A stretch of DNA of 64,000 nucleotides from Plotosus lineatus (GCA_024760905.1 CM045750.1:18604419-18668418); one strand, 5' to 3'. Shown: positions 21,264-32,957, numbered from the stretch's first letter. Numbers and translations are program-made. Notes: generated from the letters alone by a model not told the origin.

Positions 21264-21291
21264 TAATAATAATAATAATAATAATAATAAT
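21264..21291. repeat. (AAT)n microsatellite
   Basis: About nine AAT units. Confidence 0.93.
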
Positions 21292-21344
21292 TATAATGGA
21301 TATTTGTGTTACTATAGATTTCCTGTCAGCTCGTCTACTATTCG

Positions 21345-21380
21345 AATCGATTAATTTCGTAAGGTGAGGTACCACTGTAC
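21345..21380. repeat. End of an element F copy abutting MITE-E
   Basis: The text cgtaaggtgaggtaccactg matches the element F end at 1425-1440, and its last TA is shared with the first base pair of MITE-E. Confidence 0.5.
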
Positions 21381-21663
21381 AGGGATCCCTCGCTACTTCA
21401 CGCTTCAATTCACGTGGCTTCAGTGCATCACTTTTTTTTTAAATTTATTTATTTATTTTTTAATAAATACTCATCAAATTAAAAAATAAGGAAATTAAGG
21501 AAGAATAGTGGAAAAAGTTAAGGAAATTGCCACAAAAACAAGACCTATTATGCAAAAAAACAAAACAAACAAAAAAAACCAAACCAACAAAAAACAACCC
21601 AAAATCTCCCATCAAAACTACTTACATTGTTGTGAGGTGTGCATCTGAGTGCGTGCACGCACA

Positions 21664-21704
<41 letters not shown>

Positions 21705-21938
21705 GCGTGCCTGTATGTGTGTGTATTTATATTTTATTTACATCTTATGCATGATTTTTTAATATTTAATTATCATAATCATTTATAGCATTGACTATGT
21801 ATTTATTGATATCATATACACATATACATGTATGTATACGTCAGTCGGGGGGGTTGGGGGGTGATCCTATTTCACGGATTTCAGTGGTCGCGTGTGGATG
21901 TCGGTCCCAATTAACCGCGGAAAGTGAGGGATCCCTAT
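21378..21938 (+). mobile_element. MITE-E copy 1 (Tigger/pogo-like)
   Basis: Its ends are tacagggatccctcgc and, inverted, tatagggatccctcac. The interior contains atgcaaaaaaacaaaac, ccatcaaaactacttacatt, a (GT)n tract at 21668-21702 and tttacatcttatgcat. Four other copies share this order: 28573, 31914, 36759 and 40128. No transposase is coded. Confidence 0.85.
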
Positions 21939-22204
21939 ATTTGAAATTTACTACTCCTTCATTCCTTTCTTTCCCTCTCTGTCTCACTTGTCCCTGGCCA
22001 TGGGTTTTTACTACCCTCGTTTGGGTGCCACTTCTTTTTATTGGAAGTTCAAGTGAGAGCTTAAAAAGTCAAAGTTGTTATATCGAGATTAAAAGAAATG
22101 GTTCTCATTTGACCCCGAGGACTGTATTCAATTTTATGTATTTTATGTATTGCTTCACAGATATTTCTTAAGTAGTGTAGGACCATGAAAAGAGATCTGA
22201 AAAA
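21939..22204. other. No recognisable feature
   Basis: Short spacer between repeats. Confidence 0.5.
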
Positions 22205-22492
22205 CGTATTTGTTTTCTAAGCCACTTAATCCTACTTAGGGTTACAGGGATGTTGGCATCCATTTCAACCAACTCTTGATGAAGTACACCCTGGATGGCT
22301 CGCCAGGCCATTGCAGGGCCAATAATCACACCTTGGGACTATCTGAAACAGCCAGTCGGCTTACTTTGCATTTTTTTGGACTGTGGGAGGATACTCATCT
22401 GAGTACAGTGAGAATGTGCAAACTTCACTGGGAATTGAACCCAGGACCTTCTTGCTGTAAAGCAGATGTGCTAACCACTACACCACCAAGCC
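22205..22492 (-). repeat. SINE-B, near full length
   Basis: The minus-strand head (inverse of ggcggcttggtggtgtagtg) is at the right and the L2-like tail (ttttctaagccacttaatcc) at the left. Confidence 0.87.
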
Positions 22493-22860
22493 GCCCTCTG
22501 AACAATCTATTTTCTTTTTTTAAATTCCAATAGGATGCTTGTTTCTTTTTTCACAGTTCAATCTCACTAAATTAACTAACCACGCTGGTTGAATCGTGTC
22601 CTGCTGATGAGTAAAGAACTCTGTTCAATTAGACTTTTAACCAGAAATAGTATATCGACTTGTGTTTAATGCCTGAAAACTAAAAAAGCGGAGACAATTC
22701 ACTGCATTGTCCCTGTTTCTCAACACGTTATTTAAAGATAATGGAAAGATGTTTCAGATATAGCTCTCTAAAACCTACAAACTACAGTCACATGTTGTGC
22801 AGTGACCAAAATCAGATGTGGTTTTCTCCAGCTTCACCTGAAATCTTGATGGAAAAATGC
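22493..22860. other. No recognisable feature
   Basis: Spacer without repeat match. Confidence 0.45.
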
Positions 22861-23130
22861 TATAGAAAATAGATGGATTGATAAATGAACAGAAGGATCT
22901 ATTTATGAATGAAGAGAGAGCGATCGAGGGATAGATGGATTGATGGATGGATGCATTTCTGGATGGAGAGATAAAATGCAGGATACAGGGTTGATGGATT
23001 TATTGATGGATGGATGGATGCATGCATTGATGGACAGAGAGATGGGCTGATGGATGGATGGATTTGTGAAACGTTGAGAGATAGATGAGTTGATCGGTTG
23101 ATGGATGGATGTGTAGATGGATGAAGTGCT
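22861..23130. repeat. Degenerate (GGAT)n tetranucleotide array
   Basis: Irregular gatggatgga and tgatagatgg units. It ends where the LINE fragment begins, and a related array restarts after that LINE at about 24465. Confidence 0.85.
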
Positions 23131-23133
23131 AGG

Positions 23134-24205
23134 TTGAATGATGGATTCTCCTGGGTGAGAAGCTGGCATCCATGCAGGTGGACAATTCTCTTGTATCCTG
23201 GATTGTGGACCACCTGTCCAAAAGACCACAGTATGTGCGCCTGCAGCACTACGTGTCGGACCACAGTGGTTAGCAACACTGGAGCACCGCAAAGGACCGT
23301 CTTCTCCCCTTTCCGCTTCACCCGCTACACAACAGACTTCAGATACTGCACAGAGACCTGCCATCTTCAGAAGTTTTCTGATGACTCTGCTGTAGTCGAA
23401 TGTATCAGTGGAGGTGATGAGATGGAATATCGGACTGTGTTGGATTTCTTCATAACACGGTGTGAGCAGAATCATCTGCAGCTTAATGTGACAAAGCCCA
23501 AGGAACTGACTGTGGATTTCAGGAGATCCAAATCACCAGAAACCCTTATTTCCATTCAGGGCGTCAGTGTGGAAATTGTGGAGGATTACAAACACCTTGG
23601 GGTTCAGATTGATAATAAACTGGACCGCTTTAAGAATACTACTGTACTTTACAAGAAGGGCCAGAGCCGCCTCTTTTTTTTTTTCAGGTTAAGGTCATTT
23701 AACATCTGTAGGATACGAGTCAGGATGTTTCATGAGTCTGTTGTGGCCAGCATTATCCTCTATGCAGTTGCATGCTGGGGCAGGAGGCTGAGGGTTGCAG
23801 ACACAAAGAGACTGAACAAACTGATCCACAAGGCCGGTAATGTTGTGGGGATGGAACTGGACTCTCTGATGTTAGTGTTGGAGAAACGAATGTTGTCCAA
23901 AATAAAGATAATATTGAACAATACCTCCCACCCGCTCACAACCTGCTGATCAGCCACAGGAGCCGTTCAATCAGAGACTGATACCAACGAAATGCACCAC
24001 TGAACCACACAGGAAATCTTTCCTACCAGTGAACATTAAACTGTACAAACTCATCCATATAGCAACCACACCCACTGTTATATAGTTACATTCTACTGTT
24101 TATCATATTAATAACACTGTACATATTACTCACTGACAACAGTCATGATATTTGTAACTTTGTAAATTTGTAACTAGTATAGATATATTTATTATTTATA
24201 TAAGT
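23134..24205 (+). pseudogene. Rex1/L2-type LINE, 3' portion of the reverse transcriptase ORF
   Basis: The main frame (23134-23949) reads GAPQRTVFSPFRFTRYTTDF (RT block before the catalytic box) and QKFSDDSAVVECISGGDEME, where F-S-D-D is the FADD-equivalent. It continues LQLNVTKPKELTVDFRRSK, VEDYKHLGVQID and the C-terminal region LNKLIHKAGNVVG. It is 5'-truncated, lacking the endonuclease and first RT blocks. The 3' untranslated end runs to a GT/AT tract at 24212. Rex1/Babar or L2 clade is my best assignment; the catalytic DD is intact but the copy is dead by truncation. Confidence 0.85.
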
Positions 24206-24211
24206 AGATTC

Positions 24212-24322
<111 letters not shown>

Positions 24323-24424
24323 CTTTTTTCCATTTTCTCTATCTCACTCTACTTGTATGGAGCATCTGTCCGCCCAAAATTTCCTCCGTGATCAAAAAAG
24401 TATTCTGATTGTGGTTCTGATTTT

Positions 24425-25130
24425 AATTTATGAATGGTTAAGTTAAGGAAGCGATGAGATAATGGTGAGGGAGATTGATGGATGGATGGATTGAAAGGAT
24501 CATGGATAGATGGATTGATTTATAAATAGTTAGGTTGAGGGATAGATGGGATGATGGTGAGGGAGATTGATGGATGGATGGATGAACGGATGGCTGGATG
24601 AAGGAAAGGTTGATGGATTAATGGATTGATTTATTAATGTAGAGTTAGGTTGTGAGATAGCTGGGATGATGGTGAGGGAGGTTGATGGATGGATGCATGG
24701 ATGGATGAAGGGAAAGGTTGATGGATAGATGGATTGATTTATGAACGTAGAGTTAGGGTGAGGGATAGATGGGATGGTGGGAGGTTGGTGGATGGATAGA
24801 TGGATGGATGGATGAAGGGATGGATGGATGGATGAAAGGAAAGTTTAATGGCTAGATGGATTGATTTATGAACGTATAGTTAGGTTGAGGGATAATGGTC
24901 AGGGAGGTTGATGGATGGATGGATGGATGGAAAGGTTGATTTATGAACGTATAGTTAGGTTGAGGGATACATGGGATGATGGTGAGGGAGGTTAATGGAT
25001 GGATGGATGGATGAACGAACGGATGGATGGATGGATGGATGGATGAATGAAGGAAAGGTTGATGGATGGATTGATTTATGAAAGTAAAGTTAGGTTGAGG
25101 GATAGATGGGTTGATGCATAAATAGATCAT
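24425..25130. repeat. Minisatellite of 75-130 bp units built on ggat
   Basis: The marker ttgatttatgaacgta..gtt followed by aggttgagggatagatggga recurs at about 24425, 24516, 24627, 24735, 24862, 24938 and 25071. Each unit ends with a variable number of ggat repeats, which explains the variable spacing. Confidence 0.88.
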
Positions 25131-25558
25131 AACATTTTTGCTCTTTTGTTTTACGTTCCGGCTGAGCGGACGACACATTGTCAGTAAAGCAAAGACAGGG
25201 CGTAGCAGATATTGAAAAACTGACATTTCGCTACATATTTCAGGAAGTCTACTTTTATTTTATTCAAGCTAAAGTGTATGTGTGTGTATATATATATATA
25301 TGTATATATATATATGTATATATAATAATATGTAATAAGTATTTTTATATTAAAGTTAACAATAAAGTAAAATAGGAGCATTTTCACTAGTGTTTTAAAA
25401 TTAAAATTTGTTTAAAAAAATTATATACTACCCCTGTCTCTTCCAAATTTTGATCCGGACCTCTGCCACTTCTCCTACTTCAGTGTCTTCAGTGAGGGTT
25501 TTTTTTTTAATTGCTTTTTAAATTGAACTTTATATGTTTGTTTTGCTGCTTTGACAAC
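25131..25558. other. No gene seen; (AT)n tract at 25287-25325
   Basis: AT-rich spacer without recognisable coding sequence. Confidence 0.5.
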
Positions 25559-25588
25559 CAAAATTCCCTTGGGGCATTAATAAAGTCA

Positions 25589-25642
<54 letters not shown>
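25555..25642 (+). repeat. LINE-type 3' terminus followed by (CT)n
   Basis: The text aaattcccttggggcattaa followed by taaagtcatctt resembles the common 3' end of fish Rex1/L2-type LINEs, and it runs into a (CT)n tract at 25593-25640. No coding part is seen upstream. Confidence 0.5.
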
Positions 25643-25646
<4 letters not shown>

Positions 25647-25864
25647 ACTCCACAGAGGCTCAGACCCCAACAAAAGGCTAAAACATGTAAGTATATTTGC
25701 AGAGGTTCTTTTGGACATCTGCTCATATCCGATTCTGTAATTTATCATCGGTGTCCAGTTCTATTTTCAGAGTAGAAAATATTACTTTACACTTTATAGG
25801 AATGTGCTTTTGCGCTGTTTTGAGTCTTTTCTTATCCACTGATCTCAAAATCCTGCACAGTCAC

Positions 25865-26055
25865 TCACACTCACATTCACGTCTAGGGGAAATTTTTAGC
25901 AGGCCTTTAGCCTGATGTGCATGTCTCTAAACTGTGGGAGGACACCAGAGTACCCGGAGGAAACCTGCACAACATGCAAACGTCCTCACCAAGTGCAGGA
26001 CTCAAAGCCACGCCCTTCTTGCTGTGACATGCTAACCACTTAGCCATTTCCGCAG
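25865..26055 (-). repeat. SINE-B, head and centre
   Basis: Inverted central motif ctgtgggaggacaccagagt and inverted head ctaaccacttagccatttcc; the tail is missing. Confidence 0.82.
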
Positions 26056-26624
26056 TAATACTTTTTTTTTTTCCTGACATGAGAACATCGTCAAAAAAGT
26101 CCCCATCGTTTCTTAGTAAGATATCAAGATATAATTCCTTTGGGGTTTTTGTTTGTTTGTTTGTTTGTTTTATTAACTTCAAGAGAGAGAAAATTCAAGA
26201 CTTCTGAGTGAATGACTCGAATGTGTTTGTGATCATGTAAATAATAACAGGAACTAGCATGATACGCAGACGAAGTACTTATTATTATTATTATTATTAT
26301 TAAAGTACAGTTCTGTTGTATAAGAGGAATAAGTGGAATATAATACTTGGTTTTGTACCGTTATTAGAAAAACTTTTTCCAATTTTGCCAAATTGATGTC
26401 CTTCTGTCATTATGCACTGATGTAGATTATTTTATTTTTTTTGTAGCAGAACTTGCTTCTGGGTTTTGATTTACATATGTTGACGTGTGCTTGGTGTTCT
26501 GTGTGGCGACCTGAAAGGTTTGGTGAGAAATCCCTGATCTCAATTCCATCAGTTTGGTAACTAAGTCATATTAATTGTTTTTGAAAATATTTATTTTTTT
26601 TTGTATTTATTTTGATTTTGCGCA
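26056..26624. other. No gene seen; (ATT)n at 26279-26302
   Basis: AT-rich spacer with one trinucleotide tract and a gttt run near 26148-26170. Confidence 0.5.
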
Positions 26625-26832
26625 AGGCAGCATGGTGGTGTAAGGATTAGCACGTTTTCCTCACAGCAGGAAAATCCTGGGTTTGATTCATAGACTTGGG
26701 ACTCTGTGGTGTTTGCAGATGTTTCTGTGGGTTTCATCTGGTTTCTTCCCACAGTTTGAAAAAAACATGCAGAGTAGGTTAATTGGCTGTTCTGAATTGC
26801 TTGTAGATGGATTAGTGAATACACAAGTAGTT
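26625..26832 (+). repeat. SINE-B, head and centre
   Basis: Head ggcagcatggtggtgtaagg and centre gcagagtaggttaattggct; the L2-like tail is absent. Confidence 0.85.
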
Positions 26833-26887
26833 TTAGTTTATTTGGAGAAATTGAGTTTTAGTGAGTTTTTAGTTTTCTTGTTACTTT

Positions 26888-27225
26888 TATGGGACAATAG
26901 TGGCCTGGTGGTAGGGAGCTGGATTGCACATCAAGTACTCTTCAAGTTCCACTATCAATGGGTTGTCACTGCTGTCCGTCCGTCGTCCCCCCCGTCCCCC
27001 CCAATGCGGCTAACTGGGTTATTGAAGGCCGGCCATATCTCACACTGACCATTGCTGACTTTCATCACGAGTAGGCTGCATCGCCATCAGAGTGTTTCTG
27101 CCCTGCAATGGCCTTTTGGGCTGTCCAGGTGTATACTCTGCCCTTGCCCCGAGTCGGCTGAGATGGGTGCCAGCCTCTCCGTGACCCTAATTAGGATTAA
27201 GCAGTTCAGAGAATGAACGAATGTT
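26888..27225 (+). repeat. SINE-A with L2-like tail, near full length
   Basis: The head (tagtggcctggtggtaggga) and a shortened body are followed, after gtttctgccctgc, by aatggccttttgggctgtcc and the end ttaggattaagcagttcaga. Confidence 0.9.
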
Positions 27226-27461
27226 AGTTTTAATTTTTACTTGGCCACACATTACTCCAACCTTTTAGAACTCTGTTAATTTGTCGTCTTCATCTTGAAA
27301 CTGGTAGAGCAGCCGCATCACAAAGTGACTGCGGCAAAATAAAACAAAAAAATTAAGCTGAATTTACCTTTCATTTTATTTTTGCTTTAGTTCATGTGCA
27401 TATATTTTTTTTATTATTGTTATTTTTGTGTATTTTATGTTTTTCTTTTTTTTTAATCTGT
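27226..27461. other. No recognisable feature
   Basis: Spacer without repeat match. Confidence 0.5.
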
Positions 27462-27475
27462 ACCTTGTGTGCTTT

Positions 27476-28470
27476 GGGTTATCAAAGGCGGGCCATGTCT
27501 CTCACCGTCTATGGCAGTGCTTCTCAAATAGTGGGGCGCGCCAAGGATGGGATGCTGAGGGGGGCGTGTGTGACCCAGGAGAACATGCTTTTTTTCCGCC
27601 GTACTACAAGAAAGTGTAATTGCACATCCACTCCAGTAGTTGGCAGTGGCGCCCTCATTGCCCATTGTGCGCAGCAAGTACAGGTCCCAGCTAAACATTG
27701 AGCAGGAGCTGAGAGTTGCAGTGTCATGCTTCAAACCTCGCTTTGAGAAGCTGTGCGCTGCAAAACGTGCTCATTGTAGCCATTAATCTTGGCTTCCTCA
27801 TTTTGAGAAAAAAAAATCAGCACAAATTGTTCTATTTGTTCTTGTTTTGTAGGTTAAAGTGTTTATATATTGTGCTCCTGAGTTAATGTTTCTGAAGTCA
27901 ATTTGAATTAATTATTTATTGATTTTATTTTCAGCAGCAAATGGTGTGGTAAGTTTGTCAAAAAATGTAACAAGGATATTATTTTTAAATTTAAGGCAAA
28001 TTGATGCACTTTCTTTTACAGACTAATAAAAAATGTTAAAGTTATTCTTGTAAGTTGAACTATATCTCTTTCTTTTTGTTTTATTTATGTTAACAAGGAT
28101 ACGATATAATGAAGAGATATACCTGTAACTATATTATAGAAAAAAGTTATAATTTATAGTTGCGGCGGAAAGTGGGTGGTGGGGGGGCGCGAATTGTTTT
28201 CTTCTTGCTAGGGGGGGCGTAACAGAAAATAATTGAGAAGCACTGGTCTATGGTGAGAGGCATGTAAAAGAACCATTGCTGACTTTCGTAAAGAGTAGGC
28301 TGCAAAGCCGTCAGCGTGTTTCTGTCCCTTGCTAAAAAGGGTTGTGACAGGAAGGGCATCCGACGTAAAAAAACCTCTGCCAAAATCAAATGTGCGAATC
28401 AGATGATTCGCTGTGGCGACTCCCGTGTTAAAAAAAAAGGGAAAAAGCCGAAAGGAAGACAGACAGACAG
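27476..28470 (+). repeat. SINE-A with RTE tail, 5'-truncated, TSD present, split by a hAT
   Basis: The insertion begins inside the body (ggttatcaaaggcgggcc) and ends gccgaaaggaagacagacag. It is flanked by accttgtgtgcttt at 27462-27475 and 28471-28484, a 14 bp target duplication. A 731 bp hAT interrupts it at tctatgg. The 5' truncation plus duplication indicates insertion by target-primed reverse transcription. Confidence 0.93.
27515..28245. mobile_element. hAT-type element nested in SINE-A
   Basis: Ends cagtgcttctcaa and, inverted, cagtgcttctcaa match exactly over 13 bp. The target duplication gtctatgg is exact at 27507-27514 and 28246-28253. The interior contains gtggggcgcgcc near one end and cgccccccc near the other, with no recognisable transposase. 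Confidence 0.93.
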
Positions 28471-28572
28471 ACCTTGTGTGCTTTAAATATTATTTTCTAT
28501 TTATAATGTTGCATTATCATTATAATTTTATTTATTTTCCTTTTATAACTATGATTTGCAGTTAACTTTATA

Positions 28573-28996
28573 TACAGGGATCCCTCACATTACGCGGTTA
28601 ATGGGGACCGAGATTACACCCCCCACACCCCTGCACGCCCGCGACCGATCGACCCCCCCCCCAACTGACATATACGTACATGTATATGTGTATATATTGT
28701 CAATAAATACATATTCTACACTATAAATGCTTATAATAACAGTTAAAAATTCAAAAATAATGCATAAGATGTAAATAAATTATAAATACGCACAGATGCA
28801 TGTGCACCTCACATAAAAATGTAAGTAGTTTTGTAGGTTGTTTTTTTTTTGTTGTTGTTTTGTTTGTTTGGGTTTTTTCATTATTGGCCTTGTTTTGTGG
28901 CATTTTCCTTAACTTTTTCCCTATTTTTCCTCAATTTCCTTATTTTTAAAATTTTTCGATGAATATTTTTGAAAAACCTGCGATGCACTGAAGCTG
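28573..28996 (-). mobile_element. MITE-E copy 2
   Basis: It begins tacagggatccctcacatta and reads the family interior in reverse (catgtatatgtgtatatatt, atgcataagatgtaaataaa, gtaagtagttttgtaggttg). It ends in the ctgcgatgcactgaagctgc block. The (GT)n tract of copy 1 is nearly absent here. Confidence 0.82.
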
Positions 28997-30265
28997 CAGA
29001 AACTGTAGCATTTCATTTCATAATTTTTTTTACTGCTAGATTTGGTTTGTTTTTGTTAGCTGTACTAACTCTGCCCCGGAACTGTCTGAACTATTCAAGG
29101 GCTTTTTCGGTCTTCTCAGCTTTGCAGAATTGTATTGACTCTGCACATATTTAAACAAACACTCATGTTATCACACTCTCGTGCATTCCTGCTTGGCATG
29201 TTTTGTGAATAGGCTGCATCTGTGACTGAATAGACGACTATCTTTGCTTTACACGCGTTGCTGTTTTAGTTCCATGGTTTGAACTGAAGATGATCCGGGT
29301 TAAAGAGATCAGTTTGTCGAGGTGCAGTGTTTTGAGTGACTGTTAGTGGTGTGTTATCTTAAAATCTACACATATCGTATAAATCATTTAATTAAAAAAT
29401 TAAGCTTGTTTAAAACTGATCAGTGCTGTTTGAGGGTTCTTTTTCTTTGAGAATTGTCAGAGGGCCACATCTTGAAAGTACAACTCCAAGAACTAGAGGT
29501 TTATTTATGGTGTGTCTTGTCAGGTGACCAGCTTTTTTTGAGTGGACTTCAGCCAAGGATGCAGATTTAGACATAAATCACAAAGTTTCATGGGACTTTA
29601 CAAGCTTCCTTTGTTGATAACTCAATTTTAGGTCCATGATAAAGATACAAATGTACAATTTGGATTACAAATGTTCTTCTGGGTAAACATTAAGAAATGG
29701 TTGTATTAGCTGAAACTGCAACAAAGCCATGCTCAGACTTTTTTTTGTTCTTTATTAAAAGACAACTTCATTATCTTGATTATTTATTATTTATGATTGT
29801 CAGCACCATAAGACAGCCGTTGCCTTGTTTGAATAAATGGCAATCAAACACACACACACCACATACCTCATTGTGTGTTATAGTAACATTGCTAGCATTG
29901 TACCATCACCACAGGGTTTTCTCAGTGGTGTGTGTGTGTGTGTGTGCTGGTTGTGTTTGTGTATGTGTATTTGTGATGAGTGCTTCAACAGAACAAACTG
30001 CATTCCACTTTACCATGGAACAAACACTCTTTTGTTGTGGGATGAATGGACTTAAATTGGCGATGAATAAAAACAAAGGTTGTTTGGTTCGCCTGTCACA
30101 TTAAAAGTCTTTCAACAAGCACTCACCTCTGATATTGTTTCCATGTGTGTAACGGGCTTCTGATTTTCTATGCTATCTACACCCTATTAGATTGTTCTGT
30201 TTAATTCCTTTTTTGAAACATTTGAAACATATGGAGTACTAGGAGTGCTAAACAAAGAGGAAAGC
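28997..30265. other. No gene or clear repeat; (GT)n at 29928-29946
   Basis: Intronic spacer. A 135-codon open frame at 29697-30104 has biased composition and no domain. Confidence 0.45.
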
Positions 30266-31090
30266 TACACTGCCGACCAAAAAAAAATAAATAAAAATGT
30301 CGCACACATGAATATGTTGTTATTCCACCTTTAGCCTTGCTTACAGCACGTAACTGTCATGGCATTGTTTAAGAAACTTAAGTAACATAACATTTATTTC
30401 CATCCATTGTCGTGTTGAGGTTCTCTTTTGGAGTAACGAGGATGGATAGGATCAGGAACGAGTACATCAGAGGGACAGGACATGTTAGAGGTTTTGGAGA
30501 CAAAGTCAGAGAGGCTAGATTGAGGTGGTTTGGACATGTACAGAGGAGGGATAGTGAGTATATTGGGAGTAGGATGCTGAGGTTGGAACTACCAGGCAGA
30601 AGGCTGAGAGGAAGACCAAAGAGAAGATTTATGGATGTGGTGAAGGAGGACATGAAGGTAGTTGGAGTAAGAGTAGAAGATACAGAGGATAGGGTGAGAT
30701 GGAGGCAGATAGTTTGCTGTGGCGACCTCTGAAGGGAAAAGCCACAAGGAAAAGAAGAAGTCGGGTTGATTTCTCACCAATGTCTTGAATCGGTGAGGGA
30801 AAAACTGAACCACTCCATAAAGTCTTCTCCAGCACATCCAAACAAACAAACAAAAAAACCTTTCAGTACGTCTAAGGTCAGGACTCTGGGGTGCCAAAAC
30901 ATATGTGAAAATCATTCCTCATGCTCCCCGAACCACCCTTTCATTATTTGAGTCAGTACCATCAGGGAAGACAACATCCATTGATGTAATAACCTGCTCA
31001 TTCAGTACATTCAGCTCATCAGCTTAATGTTGCTGAGCCTCGACCAGACCAACTGGAGCAACAATACCATGGAGATCACGTATTCAAGAA
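30266..31090 (+). mobile_element. Element G copy 2 (Tc1/mariner-like), carrying an RTE fragment
   Basis: The left end tacactgccgaccaaaaaaa pairs with the right end of the 10087 copy in inverted form. The right part shares ggtcaggactctggggtgcc and gagcctcgaccagaccaact with 9835-9990. A 5'-truncated RTE 3' end (30413-30765) lies inside. Confidence 0.65.
30413..30765 (+). pseudogene. RTE LINE 3'-end fragment
   Basis: It translates as LRFSFGVTRMDRIRNEYIRG, FGDKVREARLRWFGHVQRRD and GRPKRRFMDVVKEDMKVVGV, then stops at the family stop codon inside ggcgacctctga, followed by aagccacaaggaaaagaaga. About 350 bp remain, an ordinary 5'-truncated insertion. Confidence 0.93.
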
Positions 31091-31160
31091 ATAATAATTG
31101 ATTCAGTTCAGTGACATTCACTGAATATAAGGCACATAATTATTTAACTGTAGTATATAT

Positions 31161-31678
31161 TAGTGGTCCCCAACCTTTTTATCACCGCAGACCGGTCAAC
31201 GCTTGACAATTTTACTGTGGTCTGGGGGGGGGGAGCTTGTTTATAATGTACATATAATACCCCGCCCTTGCCTAAAGTCAGCTGTGATGTGTGCCAGCCT
31301 CTATAATCAGGATTAAACGTGATATTTGAATTGCGCTCAAACTCTTCTTAAAAAAAACACCCAGAGGTGATGGTGCACCAGCGAGGAGAATAAAGGCTCA
31401 GGCTCAGTCTCACCCGAAATCCCCACTATTGTTTGAAACATGTCCAACTCGCCTCTGTTCATGTGCCGTCCCCTTGTGGGTTACATTTTAGTGCTCAAAT
31501 GACTGACATGTAACCGAGAGAATCCAGTCATTTTTCAAAATAAAAGTTTCTTCAAAAATAAAAAATCGTTCAGACTCGGCTAAATAAAACAGAAATTAAT
31601 AATTATTTCTTGTGCGGCCCAGTATCAATTGATCCAAGGACCGGTACCGGTTCGCAGTCCAGGGGTTGGGGACCACTG
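31161..31678. mobile_element. hAT-type element with 8 bp TSD
   Basis: The ends tagtggtccccaacc and, inverted, cagtggtccccaacccc match after the first base. The target duplication gtatatat is seen at 31153-31160 and 31679-31686. A decayed L2-like SINE tail (cgcccttgcctaaagtcagc) lies inside at about 31262-31322. Confidence 0.88.
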
Positions 31679-31913
31679 GTATATATAATACATGTGAACA
31701 TACACACCATGAAATTAAATGAACTGTTTTTTTTTCACTTTTAAATTTTCATAAATTTCTAAATAGTGACAGACACATGAGCTCTGAGTACAAGTGCAAA
31801 CAGATGCCTCCGACATGTAAAACCCATTTTTAAAAGTTCAGTTTATGCTACACAGGAACATAAAGCCAAGCAAACTAAAACAAGATTTTCAATTTTTTTT
31901 TTCATATTTGTAT

Positions 31914-32398
31914 ATACAATGATCACTTGCTACTTCATGCTTCAGTTTCACTGGCTTCAGTGCATCACGGGTTTTTCAAAAATATTCACATCGAAAAATA
32001 AAAAAATAAGCAAAAATATGGGAAAGGTTAAGGAAAATGCCGCAAAACAAGGCCAATTGTGCAAAAAACCCCAAACAAACAAAAAACAACCCAAAACCCC
32101 CCAACAAAACTACTTACATTTATATGTGAGGTACGCATCTGTGCGCATGTGTGTGTGTGCGTGTGCATCTGTATGTGTGTGTATTATATTTTATTTACAT
32201 CTTATGCATTATTTTTGAAAGTTTAATTGTTGTTATAAGCATTTATGGTGTTGAATATGTATTTACTGATATTATACACACATATACATGTATGTCAGTT
32301 GGGGGGGGGGTCAATGCTACTTTGCAGAAATCGGTGGTCATGGGGGGGGGGGGGGTCTCAGTCCCCATTAACCGCGGAAAGTGAGAGATCCCCATATT
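31914..32398 (+). mobile_element. MITE-E copy 3
   Basis: Begins with a mutated end (tacaatgatcacttgctact), carries the family interior (ggccaattgtgcaaaaaacc, caaaactacttacattta) with a short GT run, and ends gaaagtgagagatccccata. Confidence 0.82.
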
Positions 32399-32846
32399 TG
32401 AACTACACAAACAGGTCAGGTGAGCTCTGTGAGCTCAGAGAAAAAGTAAACACTGTCAAGCTAACAGTACCTGTTTAGCCAACTCATTCAGGGCTTCATG
32501 CACACTACAGAGAAACATAAATGACCCACGCTCTGAAAAGGTGTTTCGAATCACAAGAAAAAAATACAAGTATTCCCTTTAAAACTTTTTCATTTTTAAA
32601 TATGATTATGATGACCCCACCTGCCACAAGTGGCCATGACAAACTGCAAGTGTCAGTTGTTTTGATTCAAGCATTATCCACTCGGAATAAGGGTTTGTAA
32701 TTCTTAAATAGCTGATTTATCAATTCCTGATTTAAATATACTTGGACTAAAAGAAACAAATAGAAACTTTAATAGATAGTTAATTAAAAATGTAACTGCT
32801 GGATGTAAATTTGTTGGATTATTATTAATATTATTATTCTTTATAG
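32399..32846. other. limch1 intron, upstream of the 32847 exon
   Basis: No repeat recognised. The 3' splice site ttattattctttatag closes it. Confidence 0.6.
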
Positions 32847-32957
32847 GTTCTAATCACCATATATTGGTTGGGCCGGGCAGCCAATAGTAGTGCCACATAT
32901 AACGGGCCAACTCTGGATCTACGTGAGTTTGAGGGGCTGCTTTTACAGATGCGCAAG
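32847..32957 (+). CDS. limch1: limch1 internal exon: end of CH domain
   Basis: The 111 nt exon (37 codons, phase 0 at both ends) reads [20 protein letters not shown] and [17 protein letters not shown], with acceptor ttatag and donor gtgagc. LIMCH1 and LMO7 both have a V-L-x-T-x-YWLGRAA-like helix at the end of the CH domain and an N-L-x-EFEGLL segment right after it, so the family match is strong. Because it starts in phase 0 and the 11000 exon ends in phase 2, an exon of 3n+1 bases must lie between them. It joins in frame to the 37382 exon. Confidence 0.92.

Noticed and set aside
22899..23475. Minus-strand frames rich in Pro-Ser-Ile-His repeats
   Set aside because: They translate the ggat tetranucleotide array and the antisense of the LINE.
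30346..30385. Text reading V-T-V-M-A-L-F-K-K-L-K, superficially like the missing limch1 exon
   Set aside because: It lacks an AG acceptor in the required phase, ends in a stop, and lies within the left part of element G.
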